From assembly GCA_934254585.1 (NCBI GenBank), contig CAKQLF010000010.1, forward strand, positions 1-52,877: a DNA stretch of 52,877 nucleotides, given 5' to 3'. Origin of the DNA: an uncultured Alphaproteobacteria bacterium (lineage in GTDB: Bacteria > Pseudomonadota > Alphaproteobacteria > RF32 > CAG-239). Shown here piece by piece: positions 7,465 through 16,276 of the stretch (the stretch's first letter is position 1; each line of letters begins with the position of its first letter). The notes below the pieces were generated by a model. The model saw only the letters and a list, made by a program, of their open reading frames with translations. It did no database searches and was not told where the DNA came from. Position numbers and translations under genes: made by a program.

Positions 7465-9309
7465 ATGACTAAAAAATTACGTAAATTATTAAATAAAATT
7501 ATCATCGCGGCAGCGTTTTTTGGCTTTGCTTTTCTGCCGTTTCCGCCGCTCGTGACACTGCTTTGTTTTGCTGTGTCTTATGGTATTGTCGGGTTGCCGA
7601 TTATAAAGAAAGCCGTGAATAATATTAAAAGCGGCGAAGTTTTTGATGAAAATTTTTTAATGACAATTGCCACTTTCGGGGCTGTCGCCTTAGGGGAATA
7701 TCCCGAAGCGGTGGCGGTTATGCTGTTTTTCCAGATAGGAGAGTTTTTTCAAAGCTACGCGGTTAACCGCTCTCGCAAATCTATTGCCGCTTTGATGAAT
7801 ATTCGGCCGGATTTTGCCAGAATACAGAAAAACGGCGAATGGATAAAAGTTAGTCCGGAAGAAGTAAAAAAAGGCGAGGTTATAGAAATTTATTCGGGTG
7901 AAAAAATTCCGCTAGATGGTGTAATCATCAGCGGAGTTTCCAGTTTGGACACATCTTCTTTGACCGGTGAAACGTTGCCGCGTGAAGTTAAAAAAGGCGA
8001 CAATGTTTTGAGCGGGAGCATCAATTTAGGCGGTGTTTTGTCGGTTAAAACCACAAGCGTTTATGCGGAATCCACCGTGGCTAAAATTTTAGATTTGGTG
8101 GAAAATGCTTCTTCCAAAAAAGCCGAAGTTGAAAACTTTATTTCAAAATTTGCGCGTTGGTATACACCATCGGTGGTGATTGTGGCCGTTTTGTTGGCTT
8201 TTTTGCCGCCGATATTCTGTGAAAGCTTGTCGGTTTGGGTATATCGCGCCATTACATTTTTGGTAATTTCCTGTCCTTGCGCATTGGTGATATCAATTCC
8301 GCTCAGCTTTTTCGGAGGAATCGGCGCGGCTTCCAAATGCGGGATTTTGATAAAAGGCAGCAATTATTTAGAGGCGTTGGCGCAAACTGAAATCGTGGTG
8401 TTTGATAAAACCGGAACTTTAACTAAAGGCGAATTTGCCGTTGCGGAAATTAAGCCGGAAAATAATATTTCCAGCGCGGAATTGTTGGAAATCGCCGCAC
8501 ATTTGGAAGCCTTTTCGGCGCATCCGATAGCGGTTTCAATAAAAAAAGCTTATGGCAAAAAGCCGGATTTGCAACGGGTGTCCGATGTTAGAGATTATTT
8601 CGGTAAAGGTGTTTGCGGAAGTTTTGATAAAGATGAAATTGTATTGGGAAACGCGCAAATAATGCGGGATAAAAAGGTAAAAGTACCGGAAGTTAACTCA
8701 ACCGGAACTATTGTTTATGTGCTGAAAAACGGACATTATCTAGGTTGTATTATTATTGAAGATAAAATCAAAGATGACGCATCATCCGCTATCAGAAAAC
8801 TGAAAAAATTGGGTGTTTTGCAAACTGTTATGTTGACCGGAGATAGAGAAAATAACGCTCAAAGCGTGGCGCAGAAACTTAATTTAGATAGATATTGTGC
8901 CGAATTGCTTCCAGCCGACAAAGTGCAAAAATTTGAGGAACTGTTAGAAACTAAAAATTCCAAAGGAAAAGTTTTGTTTGTGGGAGACGGCATTAACGAC
9001 GCGCCGGTTTTGGCTCGTTCGGATATCGGGGTGGCAATGGGCGGAATCGGCTCTGACGCGGCAATAGAGGCGGCCGATGTGGTGATTATGACCGACGAAC
9101 CTTCAAAAATAGCCAAAGCTATCGAAATTTCGCAAAAAACATTGCGTTTGGTGCACGAAAACGTGGTGTTTATTTTGGCGGTGAAATTTGCGGTATTGGG
9201 TTTGGGGGCTGTGGGATATGCTTCTATTTGGGCGGCCGTGTTTGCCGATGTCGGGGTTTCTGTGCTCTCAATTTTGAATGCTATGCGCGCTTTAAGATTT
9301 TATAAATAG
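7465..9309 (+). CDS. P1B-type heavy-metal translocating ATPase, Zn/Cd/Pb class
   Basis: ATP-driven inner-membrane pump that exports divalent metal cations. About 614 residues from the ATG at 7465. Landmarks in order: TGE near residue 166 (actuator), SCPCALV near 268 (metal-binding CPC in the membrane), DKTGT near 313 (phosphorylated Asp), the HP motif near 351, MLTGD and GDGINDAP near 507, and a last membrane pair with Lys near 573 and Asp near 594. That Lys/Asp pair with CPC is the signature of the zinc/cadmium/lead group rather than copper. No N-terminal HMA domain is present; it is supplied by the gene just upstream. A TTG at 7438 in frame would overlap the HMA gene and is less likely as the start. 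Confidence 0.93.
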   Translation: MTKKLRKLLNKIIIAAAFFGFAFLPFPPLVTLLCFAVSYGIVGLPIIKKAVNNIKSGEVFDENFLMTIATFGAVALGEYPEAVAVMLFFQIGEFFQSYAVNRSRKSIAALMNIRPDFARIQKNGEWIKVSPEEVKKGEVIEIYSGEKIPLDGVIISGVSSLDTSSLTGETLPREVKKGDNVLSGSINLGGVLSVKTTSVYAESTVAKILDLVENASSKKAEVENFISKFARWYTPSVVIVAVLLAFLPPIFCESLSVWVYRAITFLVISCPCALVISIPLSFFGGIGAASKCGILIKGSNYLEALAQTEIVVFDKTGTLTKGEFAVAEIKPENNISSAELLEIAAHLEAFSAHPIAVSIKKAYGKKPDLQRVSDVRDYFGKGVCGSFDKDEIVLGNAQIMRDKKVKVPEVNSTGTIVYVLKNGHYLGCIIIEDKIKDDASSAIRKLKKLGVLQTVMLTGDRENNAQSVAQKLNLDRYCAELLPADKVQKFEELLETKNSKGKVLFVGDGINDAPVLARSDIGVAMGGIGSDAAIEAADVVIMTDEPSKIAKAIEISQKTLRLVHENVVFILAVKFAVLGLGAVGYASIWAAVFADVGVSVLSILNAMRALRFYK

Positions 9310-9465
9310 CATATTGCAGTCAATCAAAAATCTCGATAAAAATAAACGAAATTTTCGCGGTTTAAAAGTTGAATGTTTTGTTAAAAACTCGGTAAAACAA
9401 CTTGATATTTTAAAGACTGAAGATAATATTTTAAGAAATTAGTGATGTTGAGAAGGTAAGAGCTG

Positions 9466-10479
9466 ATGGCAAAGTTGGATAAAGAAGAAATTGTCCGCCG
9501 ATTGAAAGACGATGCGGGACAAGACAAGCTTTTGTCAGAGGCGGATAAAGTTCGTCGCGATTATGTCGGGGATGAGGTACATTTACGCGGACTTATCGAA
9601 TTTTCAAATATTTGTCGGAACAATTGCCTTTATTGCGGTATCAGACGGGATAACGCCCATCTTTGCAGATATCGAATGGATGAAGAAGAGCTGATTGAAA
9701 CGGCTAAACGCGGTGCGGCGTTGGGTTTTAAGACTATTGTTATGCAATCCGGCGAGGATATGTATTATAATACGGAAAGAATGTGCCGCATTGTGGAAAC
9801 TATTAAAAAATTTGATGTTGCGGTAACGCTTAGCGTGGGGGAACGAACATACAAAGAATATAAAGCTTTTAGAGAAGCTGGAGCCGACCGTTATTTGATG
9901 CGGATAGAAACAACAGACAAAGATTTGTATCATAAACTTGATCCGAATATGAGTTGGCAAAAACGCTATGAATGTTTGCTTATGCTGAAAGAACTTGGTT
10001 ATGAACTGGGTTCGGGGTGTATGGTTGGACTGCCGGAACAAAGTATTGAATCTATTGCCGACGATTTGCTGTTTTTGAAAGAACTTGATGTGGATATGGC
10101 GGGAATTGGTCCGTTTATTCCGCACCAACACACACCTCTCAAAGATGCTGCCGGAGGTACTTTGGATTTGGCTTTGCGGACAATGGCCGTGATGCGCTTG
10201 TTGTTGCCGGATATTAATATTCCGGCCACGACGGCAATGGAAAGCTTGCACCCTCAGGGGCGGATTAAAGCCCTTAAAAGCGGGGCCAATGTGGTTATGC
10301 CAAACATTACGGAAGGTGAATATCGTAAACTTTATGAACTTTATCCGGGGAAAATTTGCGTGAATGATACGCCGGCGCATTGCCGCAGCTGTATAGGGCT
10401 GAAAATTATGAGTATCGGACGCACTATCGGTCAAGGTTATGGCGAACACAAAAAAATGCAAGAACAAAAAATGCAATAA
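9466..10479 (+). CDS. hydE: [FeFe]-hydrogenase maturation radical SAM enzyme HydE
   Basis: A 337-residue radical SAM protein that helps build the 2Fe subcluster of the hydrogenase H-cluster, together with HydF and HydG. The 4Fe-4S/SAM motif is Cys50-x3-Cys54-x2-Cys57 (NICRNNCLYCG). HydE hallmarks are the IEFSNIC lead-in, MQSGED near residue 93 and GPFIPHQHTPL near 220. These separate it from BioB and PylB. The start has a fair ribosome site (GAAGG). HydF, HydG and the hydrogenase are not in this window. The next gene starts 19 bp downstream and is probably co-transcribed, but its product gives no hint of hydrogenase work. Confidence 0.93.
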   Translation: MAKLDKEEIVRRLKDDAGQDKLLSEADKVRRDYVGDEVHLRGLIEFSNICRNNCLYCGIRRDNAHLCRYRMDEEELIETAKRGAALGFKTIVMQSGEDMYYNTERMCRIVETIKKFDVAVTLSVGERTYKEYKAFREAGADRYLMRIETTDKDLYHKLDPNMSWQKRYECLLMLKELGYELGSGCMVGLPEQSIESIADDLLFLKELDVDMAGIGPFIPHQHTPLKDAAGGTLDLALRTMAVMRLLLPDINIPATTAMESLHPQGRIKALKSGANVVMPNITEGEYRKLYELYPGKICVNDTPAHCRSCIGLKIMSIGRTIGQGYGEHKKMQEQKMQ

Positions 10480-10498
10480 ATATAAAAGAGGATCGGAA

Positions 10499-11512
10499 AT
10501 GCAAAAATATTTTTTGATTTTATTGTCTATATTGTTGATGTCAGTAAACGGAACGCCGACGTTGGCGGCTGAAGAAAACAGCAGTCAGGACGGTAGTGGA
10601 AATTCTTTTTCGTTGGACGATATGCCGGATATTGATGAAGAAGAAAATGTTGCTGATGATAATGCCGAATCTTCTTTAGATGAGGCTGATGACAATAATG
10701 CAGAAGCTTCTTTAGATGAAACATCAGGCGAAAACAAAGAAAACGTGAAAACTGAAAATTTAGAACAGAAAACGGACAATGAAAATGCTCCGAACGATAA
10801 AAATGTTTCGGACGATAAAAATGAGAAAACTTCAAAAGGTAAAATTTTGAAAGAAGAGCCTGAAAAAACTGAGCCGGAAAAAACAGAGATAAAGCCGGCT
10901 GAAGAAATTCCTAATCCGAGTAATTTTTCGGCCGACTTTATGAGTTCTTTATATCAGTGCGCCAAAGCTAAAGAACAACAAAATATTTCCGGATTTGAAG
11001 AAATAGAAATTTTGGGCAGCCATAACGGAAAATGTAAATTAAAATATGATGATTTTGTTTTAGAAGTTCCGACAGAGCTATTGCCAAACATTCATAGTAT
11101 GACAGATATTCGCCAATTGCTGCAAAATAGAGATATAACCAGCTATAAGCCGCAATATGAATATGCCGGATTGTTGAAAGAATTGAATGTGTGCGACAAA
11201 AGTTCGGAGTTGCACAGTGCTTATTTACACCGGCAAACCAGCAATGACGTGACAATAACCAAGGGATTAGTATCCAAACTGGAAAATGACGGATGTACTA
11301 TTCGACTTTTGAATCAACTGAACATAGGCGATAGTTTTGCCGATTATAGTGTGATATGTAAAATTCCGGCTAAAGATATGTTTTTGATTTTAGACGCATA
11401 TAACGATTTGTTGGTGCAGGATAATCCGGCGGAAGATGAATTGCAAAAAGCCGATGCCGAAATTATGTTCCGTCTGCAGCAGGTAGGCTATTGTCAAAAA
11501 CCGAAACTTTAA
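10499..11512 (+). CDS. secreted protein with acidic low-complexity region, function unknown
   Basis: About 338 residues from the ATG at 10499, which has a GAGGA ribosome site; an upstream in-frame ATG lies inside hydE and is rejected. A typical signal peptide covers residues 1-24 (hydrophobic core FLILLSILLMSV, cleavage near TLA-A), so the protein is exported. Residues 25-140 are disordered, rich in Asp, Glu, Asn and Lys, with short imprecise repeats (SLDEADDNNAEASLDE; EEPEKTEPEKTE). Residues 150-338 look globular, with Cys residues in CAKAKE, NGKCKL, NVCDKSS and VGYCQK that could form disulfides after export. I do not recognise the C-terminal domain. Confidence 0.75.
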   Translation: MQKYFLILLSILLMSVNGTPTLAAEENSSQDGSGNSFSLDDMPDIDEEENVADDNAESSLDEADDNNAEASLDETSGENKENVKTENLEQKTDNENAPNDKNVSDDKNEKTSKGKILKEEPEKTEPEKTEIKPAEEIPNPSNFSADFMSSLYQCAKAKEQQNISGFEEIEILGSHNGKCKLKYDDFVLEVPTELLPNIHSMTDIRQLLQNRDITSYKPQYEYAGLLKELNVCDKSSELHSAYLHRQTSNDVTITKGLVSKLENDGCTIRLLNQLNIGDSFADYSVICKIPAKDMFLILDAYNDLLVQDNPAEDELQKADAEIMFRLQQVGYCQKPKL

Positions 11513-11682
11513 AAACACAGCCTTTCTTTGTGTAAAATGCTTGACATTTTGTCATACATATGTCAAATTATCGCTTATCAAAAAATTATGATGAGTATTA
11601 TTTAAGCTTATATGTAAATTAGGTTACTAATAAGCTGTTTTGAGTGTGAATTTTTATATGTCAAACTTAAATTTTTAACATT

Positions 11683-12573
11683 ATGGGTAAAAAAGTTGCG
11701 TGGCTATTGGTTGCTTTAATAGTAATCATTACAGCGGGTGTAAATGTTACTAAACATTCTTTTGTCAAGGTGGACCCTGGGCAAAGAGGTATTAAAAAGC
11801 AATGGGGACAAGTTGTGGATTCATCCTATGTTCCGGGGTTGGTGTGGTATATTCCATATAGTCAGGATATGGGAAACGAGGTGATAACTATGGATATCAA
11901 ACCTCATCGCTATGAATATACCTTTAAGGTTCGTACCAAAGGTTTGCAGCAGATATCTTTGAAGTGCGCCGTACTGTGCGAAATGAACGATTCTAAAGTT
12001 CATAAGCTTTATGACAAATATCAGGGATATGATGCCTACGAGCAAAAGGTTATTAAGGATATGGTTAACAGCACAATGCTGACTTTGTCTTCTCTAACCG
12101 ATATTTGGTCTTTTGTGGGGCGTGAAGAGTCTATGACGATGGATGCCGTAAAATACATTGTCAACGATCAGCTTATGGCCGATAATTTGGTGAAGGTCAA
12201 AACTTTCAGACTTTTGAATTATCAGGCTTCACCTGAATTTGAAAAGCTGATAGAACAAACCGCGCAGGCTCAGCAAGGTACCAAACTTGAGGAGTATAAA
12301 ACCAAAATGGCTCAGCAGGCTACAGAGCGCGTTAAGCAAGAAGCTATACAGGCTTATGAGCGTTTGGCTGCCGAGGCAAAAGCTAAAGGCTTGGAAGTGC
12401 AGATTTTGGCCGAAGCTCTTAAAGGCAATCCGTTTGTGGCGCAGTATGAAATGGCAAAAGCTTTGCAAAAGTGGAACGGAAATGTTTCATTACCGCAGAC
12501 TCTGACCATTATGAAAGGTGCTAACGATGGCAGCGGTTTTCCGGTCTTTCCTTTTATGAAAGTCGGCAAGTAA
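11683..12573 (+). CDS. SPFH/prohibitin-like membrane protein
   Basis: The 296-residue layout is typical of the SPFH (band 7) family: one N-terminal membrane anchor (residues 5-22), a beta-rich SPFH core with FVKVDPGQRGIKKQWGQVV near 27-45 and the region up to about 190, then a helical coiled segment (about 195-250, rich in Ala, Gln, Glu and Lys). Family members oligomerise on membranes and often scaffold proteases or other partners. No partner protease is adjacent. The ATG lacks a Shine-Dalgarno sequence. An inverted repeat TTGACA...TGTCAA near 11540 lies upstream and may be regulatory. A small membrane protein gene follows 28 bp downstream and is probably in the same unit. Confidence 0.82.
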   Translation: MGKKVAWLLVALIVIITAGVNVTKHSFVKVDPGQRGIKKQWGQVVDSSYVPGLVWYIPYSQDMGNEVITMDIKPHRYEYTFKVRTKGLQQISLKCAVLCEMNDSKVHKLYDKYQGYDAYEQKVIKDMVNSTMLTLSSLTDIWSFVGREESMTMDAVKYIVNDQLMADNLVKVKTFRLLNYQASPEFEKLIEQTAQAQQGTKLEEYKTKMAQQATERVKQEAIQAYERLAAEAKAKGLEVQILAEALKGNPFVAQYEMAKALQKWNGNVSLPQTLTIMKGANDGSGFPVFPFMKVGK

Positions 12574-12601
12574 TTTGTTTAACCCTTAAAACTGATTTAG
12601 T

Positions 12602-13093
12602 ATGTTGTATTTAAGCATTGCGGCAGTCGTGATTATTTTAGCGATTGCTTATAAAAATGAGTTAAAGCCTTTTTTCAGCAAGCTGAAGCCTAAGAAAAAA
12701 GAAGTTTCAACATTCCGCTCGGCGGTAAATGACAGTGAGAATAAGGACAATAGGTTATTTTGGTATTGTGTAATATCTATCATAAGCGGTTTTGTTACAG
12801 GACTAGCGTTTGGGCTTTTTGCTTTTGAATCAAAGCCTGATACAGATACAGAACCGCCGATAAAAGAACAGATAGTGACTATCTCAGATGTTAAAGAGAA
12901 TAGCAATAACGGCTGTAAATATGTAAAATTCTCAGATGGGCATACCTTGGAAACAGGTGTGAATTTCAAGAATAATACTGAATGGGTGCTGGCGAAAGAG
13001 GGCGACAAGGTTCGCAAATTGATTTATAAAAACAAAGAGCCGGAGTATACGCCTGAATTTGATGACAACATCAACAAAGACAGCGAAAAGTAA
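12602..13093 (+). CDS. small membrane protein, function unknown
   Basis: A 163-residue protein with two predicted membrane segments (residues 2-17 and about 56-77) joined by a basic, Lys-rich loop, then a soluble domain of about 80 residues (VTISDVKEN ... YVKFSDGHTLETG) ending in an acidic tail. No family recognised. No Shine-Dalgarno sequence is visible. It follows the SPFH gene closely and ends at a terminator, so the pair form a two-gene unit and the protein may work with the SPFH scaffold (inference). Confidence 0.7.
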   Translation: MLYLSIAAVVIILAIAYKNELKPFFSKLKPKKKEVSTFRSAVNDSENKDNRLFWYCVISIISGFVTGLAFGLFAFESKPDTDTEPPIKEQIVTISDVKENSNNGCKYVKFSDGHTLETGVNFKNNTEWVLAKEGDKVRKLIYKNKEPEYTPEFDDNINKDSEK

Positions 13094-13115
13094 CTGAACA
13101 AAAAACTAAACAAAG

Positions 13116-13149
13116 AAGGTTGTGTTATAAAAAACACAGCCTTTTTTGT
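13116..13149 (+). terminator. terminator of the SPFH unit
   Basis: An 11-bp stem AAGGTTGTGTT against AACACAGCCTT (one G-T pair) and a T run. Nearly the same hairpin recurs at 14343-14378, and its 3' half appears again at 11507-11530. Confidence 0.85.
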
Positions 13150-13178
13150 TTGACAAAGTGAAAGTATTTGTCTATTGT
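13150..13178 (+). promoter_or_regulatory. promoter of the 13214 gene
   Basis: TTGACA (13150-13155), 17-bp spacer and TATTGT (13173-13178), 36 bp before the ATG. The -35 box directly abuts the T tract of the preceding terminator. Confidence 0.7.
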
Positions 13179-13213
13179 TAAAAGCGAATATTAATTATTA
13201 AAACTTTATATTT

Positions 13214-14335
13214 ATGAAAATTTTGTATTATTTGAAACTGTTTATTTTGTCTTTAGTGAGCGGAATAGGCAAAGATGATTTGGAACGTTTGTGTGCCGAA
13301 TGTGAGGAAAAACATAGCCGGTTCTTAAATTTTATTCTTAAAAACCAATGGCGTTTTGCTCCTGTAGAACAAATTGTAAACGCTTTGCGGTTATTTAGTG
13401 GATATGTTTATAAACGCAATGTTTGGGTAAACGGACAGAACTACAGCGGTTTTAGTCCTTTATGGAATGTGTATTTTGATTTAAAGAAGAACAAACCTTA
13501 TGATTTTGAGGTTGAAAAGCTTTTAATTGAAAGCACATACTATGGCAAAACTGCTTATGCCAATCTTCCTCATTCGTTGTCCGAAGCCGGAGAACTGTTT
13601 TTAATTGATGCACGCTTTAACGATAAGATGGCAAGTTCAACGTTGGATGCGTACATAAAGCGTTTTTCTTTGTCGCAAAAAGCTTTGCAAAAGCTGATAG
13701 ATATCGGTTTGGAGCTAAGAGATTGGGCAAATTTCCCGACAGCGTTGGAATATCCGAACTGTTTGCTGACAGATGAAATGCGTATTAAGATTCTGCAGAC
13801 TGAAGGACTTAGTTACGGGGTATATTCAGGGTGTTTCGCTCAGTATAATATGCTGAAGGCTCCGTCTATAGAGGTAATAAATGCTCTTTTGCGGATTACT
13901 TCTATCCCAAATAACATACAGTCATATTTAGAGAAATTGTTGTCTCACAGTTGGTTGGAAAACGGCAAAGACGAGGTTTTGCAGCGATATCCGAAGCTTA
14001 AAGCGGCAATTTTGGTATCTGAAATTTGCCACGAAGCCTGTTTGGTTAACGAGCAAGAACGTCAGCGTATGTTTTTGGCAGATTATATGAAATTGCTGAA
14101 AATAAGCCGCGGCTCTTATAACTATTACAAGCATCCTTGGATAGAGAAAAACAAACTTCCTGACGGTTCGTATTCTATGCTGGCTTTGTGTTACAGATTC
14201 TATTTGAGATATTATGATGACACGGCAGACATTTTACAGGCGGTTTTGAACTATTGTATGTTTCACGGTGGCAGTTTGAAAAAGTATGTTTCGCAGCTGC
14301 AGGAACTTTTGCAAGAAAATCAGAATAAACAGTAA
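13214..14335 (+). CDS. hypothetical helical protein
   Basis: A 373-residue protein that I cannot assign. Residues 1-18 are hydrophobic (YYLKLFILSLVSGI) but lack a clear signal cleavage site. The rest reads as mostly alpha-helical with many Leu, Tyr and Arg and no catalytic-looking motif. The pattern of helices is compatible with a helical-repeat scaffold, without a definable repeat. The ATG has no Shine-Dalgarno sequence. It is a single transcription unit with its own promoter at 13150 and terminator at 14343. Confidence 0.65.
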   Translation: MKILYYLKLFILSLVSGIGKDDLERLCAECEEKHSRFLNFILKNQWRFAPVEQIVNALRLFSGYVYKRNVWVNGQNYSGFSPLWNVYFDLKKNKPYDFEVEKLLIESTYYGKTAYANLPHSLSEAGELFLIDARFNDKMASSTLDAYIKRFSLSQKALQKLIDIGLELRDWANFPTALEYPNCLLTDEMRIKILQTEGLSYGVYSGCFAQYNMLKAPSIEVINALLRITSIPNNIQSYLEKLLSHSWLENGKDEVLQRYPKLKAAILVSEICHEACLVNEQERQRMFLADYMKLLKISRGSYNYYKHPWIEKNKLPDGSYSMLALCYRFYLRYYDDTADILQAVLNYCMFHGGSLKKYVSQLQELLQENQNKQ

Positions 14336-14342
14336 TGATAAA

Positions 14343-14378
14343 AGAGGTTGTGTTATGTAAAAACACAGCCTTTTTTGT
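14343..14378 (+). terminator. terminator of the 13214 gene
   Basis: A 10-bp stem AGGTTGTGTT against AACACAGCCT with a T6 run. It is a near copy of the hairpin at 13116-13149, including the bases after the T run. Confidence 0.85.
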
Positions 14379-14474
14379 TGAGCAAGTCAAAATAATTTGC
14401 CGGCAAAGACGATGAATTTTTTGGGGATTAAGCAAATTTGTCTTTCTGAATTTAATAGAGAAATTCAGGGAAAT

Positions 14475-14511
14475 AAAAAACAGCTTTGAGATAATATCAA
14501 AGCTGTTTTTT
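14475..14511. terminator. bidirectional terminator between convergent genes
   Basis: A 15-bp perfect stem (AAAAAACAGCTTTGA and its complement) with a 7-nt loop, with T runs in both directions. It serves the minus-strand M15 gene, whose stop codon is 3 bp away, and could also back up the plus-strand unit. Confidence 0.85.
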
Positions 14512-14513
14512 GT

Positions 14514-15446
14514 TTAGGCAATACCTAGTCGAGTTCCGCGCTTGTCAATGGTTAGCTCTTGTTTACGATTTTGGCGGGGAGGTGCCACATACGAAGTGTG
14601 AACCCAACCGCTGTTAGGGTCTTGAGAATTATTATGAAATTCCAAAATTACCTGATCAAACTGTAAATTGTTTGCTACCCATTTAGCCAAATCTCGATTG
14701 CTCATACCGTTAATTTCGTAGTCGACAGCCTCGCACTTGACGTGCTGAGAGTTTTTGGCTCCCTTAATGGCCGTGTTTAAGGCTATAGAACGATAACCGG
14801 AATTAACGTGCACCGGTTTGCCAAAGTTGTCGCGCACCGGCTGCAAAATATGTTCGCAAACTTGACGTAAACGCTCAATGCCGGCTTCATCGGGCAAGTT
14901 ATAAATCTTGCGGGCTTCGGCGGTGTTGGAATGAGTCAGCTCATACAAACTGAAGTTTTTGGACAACATCAGCTGTTTGCGGGCGGCAAAAGTCTGCAAA
15001 TTTAGCTTACGGTTACCGCCATCAGGGCAATAAGCTACGTGAAGCCAGCAGTTTTGCTTGTTGTCATTATGCAAAAATTCCAGCTGCATAATGTCAAATT
15101 CCAAGTTAGCGGCAATATAAGCGCACACGTCCTTCAACATAGCACCTTTTACTCTGAAATCCACAGCTTCACAGCTTATATGCCGAGAATTTGGGGCTTC
15201 ATTTAAGAGGCTGTTTACTTTAGGCGAACGATAGCCGGAGCGAATTTTAACCGGAGCGTTAAAATGGTCACGCACCGGCTGTAGAAGGTTTTGACACAAC
15301 TTTTTCAGTTTGTTTATGCCATCACTGTCGGGTACATTGTATAAACCTTTGTTGATAGCCGTTGCCGACACCGTCAATTCGTATAAAGTAAAGTTTTTTG
15401 ACAAACGATAGTTTTTCAATTCGTCAAAGGTGAAAGTATGCTCCAT
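14514..15446 (-). CDS. tandem M15-type (peptidase M15A) protein, phage-endolysin-like
   Basis: The 310-residue protein is made of two copies of one domain, about residues 14-145 and 160-295. Each copy keeps the M15 zinc set: His89, Asp96 and His136 in the first, His235, Asp242 and His283 in the second, plus SGYRS near 70 and 216 and the (W)LHVAY/(W)VHTSY end motif. M15A enzymes cut peptidoglycan cross-link peptides, and single-domain versions are common in phages and prophages. No signal peptide is seen, so any wall access needs lysis, a holin or a non-classical route. Start ATG without Shine-Dalgarno. Two intact catalytic domains in one chain are uncommon. No other phage gene is recognised nearby. 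Confidence 0.85.
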   Translation of the reverse strand: MEHTFTFDELKNYRLSKNFTLYELTVSATAINKGLYNVPDSDGINKLKKLCQNLLQPVRDHFNAPVKIRSGYRSPKVNSLLNEAPNSRHISCEAVDFRVKGAMLKDVCAYIAANLEFDIMQLEFLHNDNKQNCWLHVAYCPDGGNRKLNLQTFAARKQLMLSKNFSLYELTHSNTAEARKIYNLPDEAGIERLRQVCEHILQPVRDNFGKPVHVNSGYRSIALNTAIKGAKNSQHVKCEAVDYEINGMSNRDLAKWVANNLQFDQVILEFHNNSQDPNSGWVHTSYVAPPRQNRKQELTIDKRGTRLGIA

Positions 15447-15492
15447 AATAGTAAATAAATTAAGTTAGACATAAAAATACTTTAATACCTTA

Positions 15493-15521
15493 TATATACA
15501 CCCTTTTATCAGAATATGCAA
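15493..15521 (-). promoter_or_regulatory. promoter of the tandem M15 gene
   Basis: Minus strand: TTGCAT (15516-15521), 17-bp spacer and TATATA (15493-15498), about 45 bp before the start codon. Confidence 0.55.
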
Positions 15522-15615
15522 CGTTTTTTTGTCAAAAATAGAAATGTGTTGAAACAGCTATAAATAGTGATAAATTGGTGATGTATTTTTTATTATTAAT
15601 TAAAATTTTATCATT

Positions 15616-16269
15616 ATGAAAAAGACACGTTTAATTTGGCCGGATAACGTTGTTAAAGACAAGGTTCTATCCCGCAAGTTGACTTTTTTGTCAGGCGTTT
15701 ATGAAAAAGGACATTTGGTAAAAGCAAAAGTGTTTGAACAAATGCTGAAAACAACCCCCGAAACCGAGGACGAAATTCCGGTTTTGCTGGGTGAACAAAA
15801 TGTCAGTTTAACGCCGATTTTGTTCTCTATGTCAGGCGGCCAGAGGTGGCACGTTAAACTAGAGCAAGAAGAAGAGGGGTTTAAACTTGAATGTTCCGGA
15901 ACTAAAGGGCGATTGAGCAAAGTAAAGCGAGTGACTTATACTGTGGTGCACAATTATGCCGCTAATGACGAACAGCGTTTAAACCTAAAGGAAACCGGCG
16001 AAAGTTTTGCTTTCAAAACTTGGCCGAAACTGGAAACCGAACATTTGTTTATGGAGATGTTCGGTAAAAAAATGATACATTTTGTTCCGATTTTTATGCT
16101 CCCGAAAGGAGAGGAGACTATTTTGGAACAAGAAGAAAAATATCCACGCGACAGCAACGGCAAAAAATTGCGCTTGCTCGGGTGTGATGTATATGACAAA
16201 GGACGATTTGTCCGCTTTTTGCCGGCAGAGCGTTTGCCTAAAGAATTGGTGAGTTATTTAAGTCGCTGA
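15616..16269 (+). CDS. hypothetical protein
   Basis: A 217-residue soluble protein that I do not recognise. Two stretches resemble each other: FLSGVYEKGHLVKAKVFEQML (residues 24-44) and LLGCDVYDKGRFVRFLPAERL (about 188-208), suggesting an ancient duplication or two similar lobes. There is no signal peptide or membrane segment. The start lacks a Shine-Dalgarno sequence. It is transcribed away from the tandem M15 gene and ends at its own terminator, so it stands alone between the M15 gene and the convergent heptose operon. Confidence 0.65.
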   Translation: MKKTRLIWPDNVVKDKVLSRKLTFLSGVYEKGHLVKAKVFEQMLKTTPETEDEIPVLLGEQNVSLTPILFSMSGGQRWHVKLEQEEEGFKLECSGTKGRLSKVKRVTYTVVHNYAANDEQRLNLKETGESFAFKTWPKLETEHLFMEMFGKKMIHFVPIFMLPKGEETILEQEEKYPRDSNGKKLRLLGCDVYDKGRFVRFLPAERLPKELVSYLSR

Positions 16270-16276
16270 GTCAATT

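Noticed and set aside
9604..10476. 290-codon frame antisense to hydE
   Set aside because: Lies entirely opposite a well-identified gene; composition rich in Phe/His/Asn typical of an antisense shadow.
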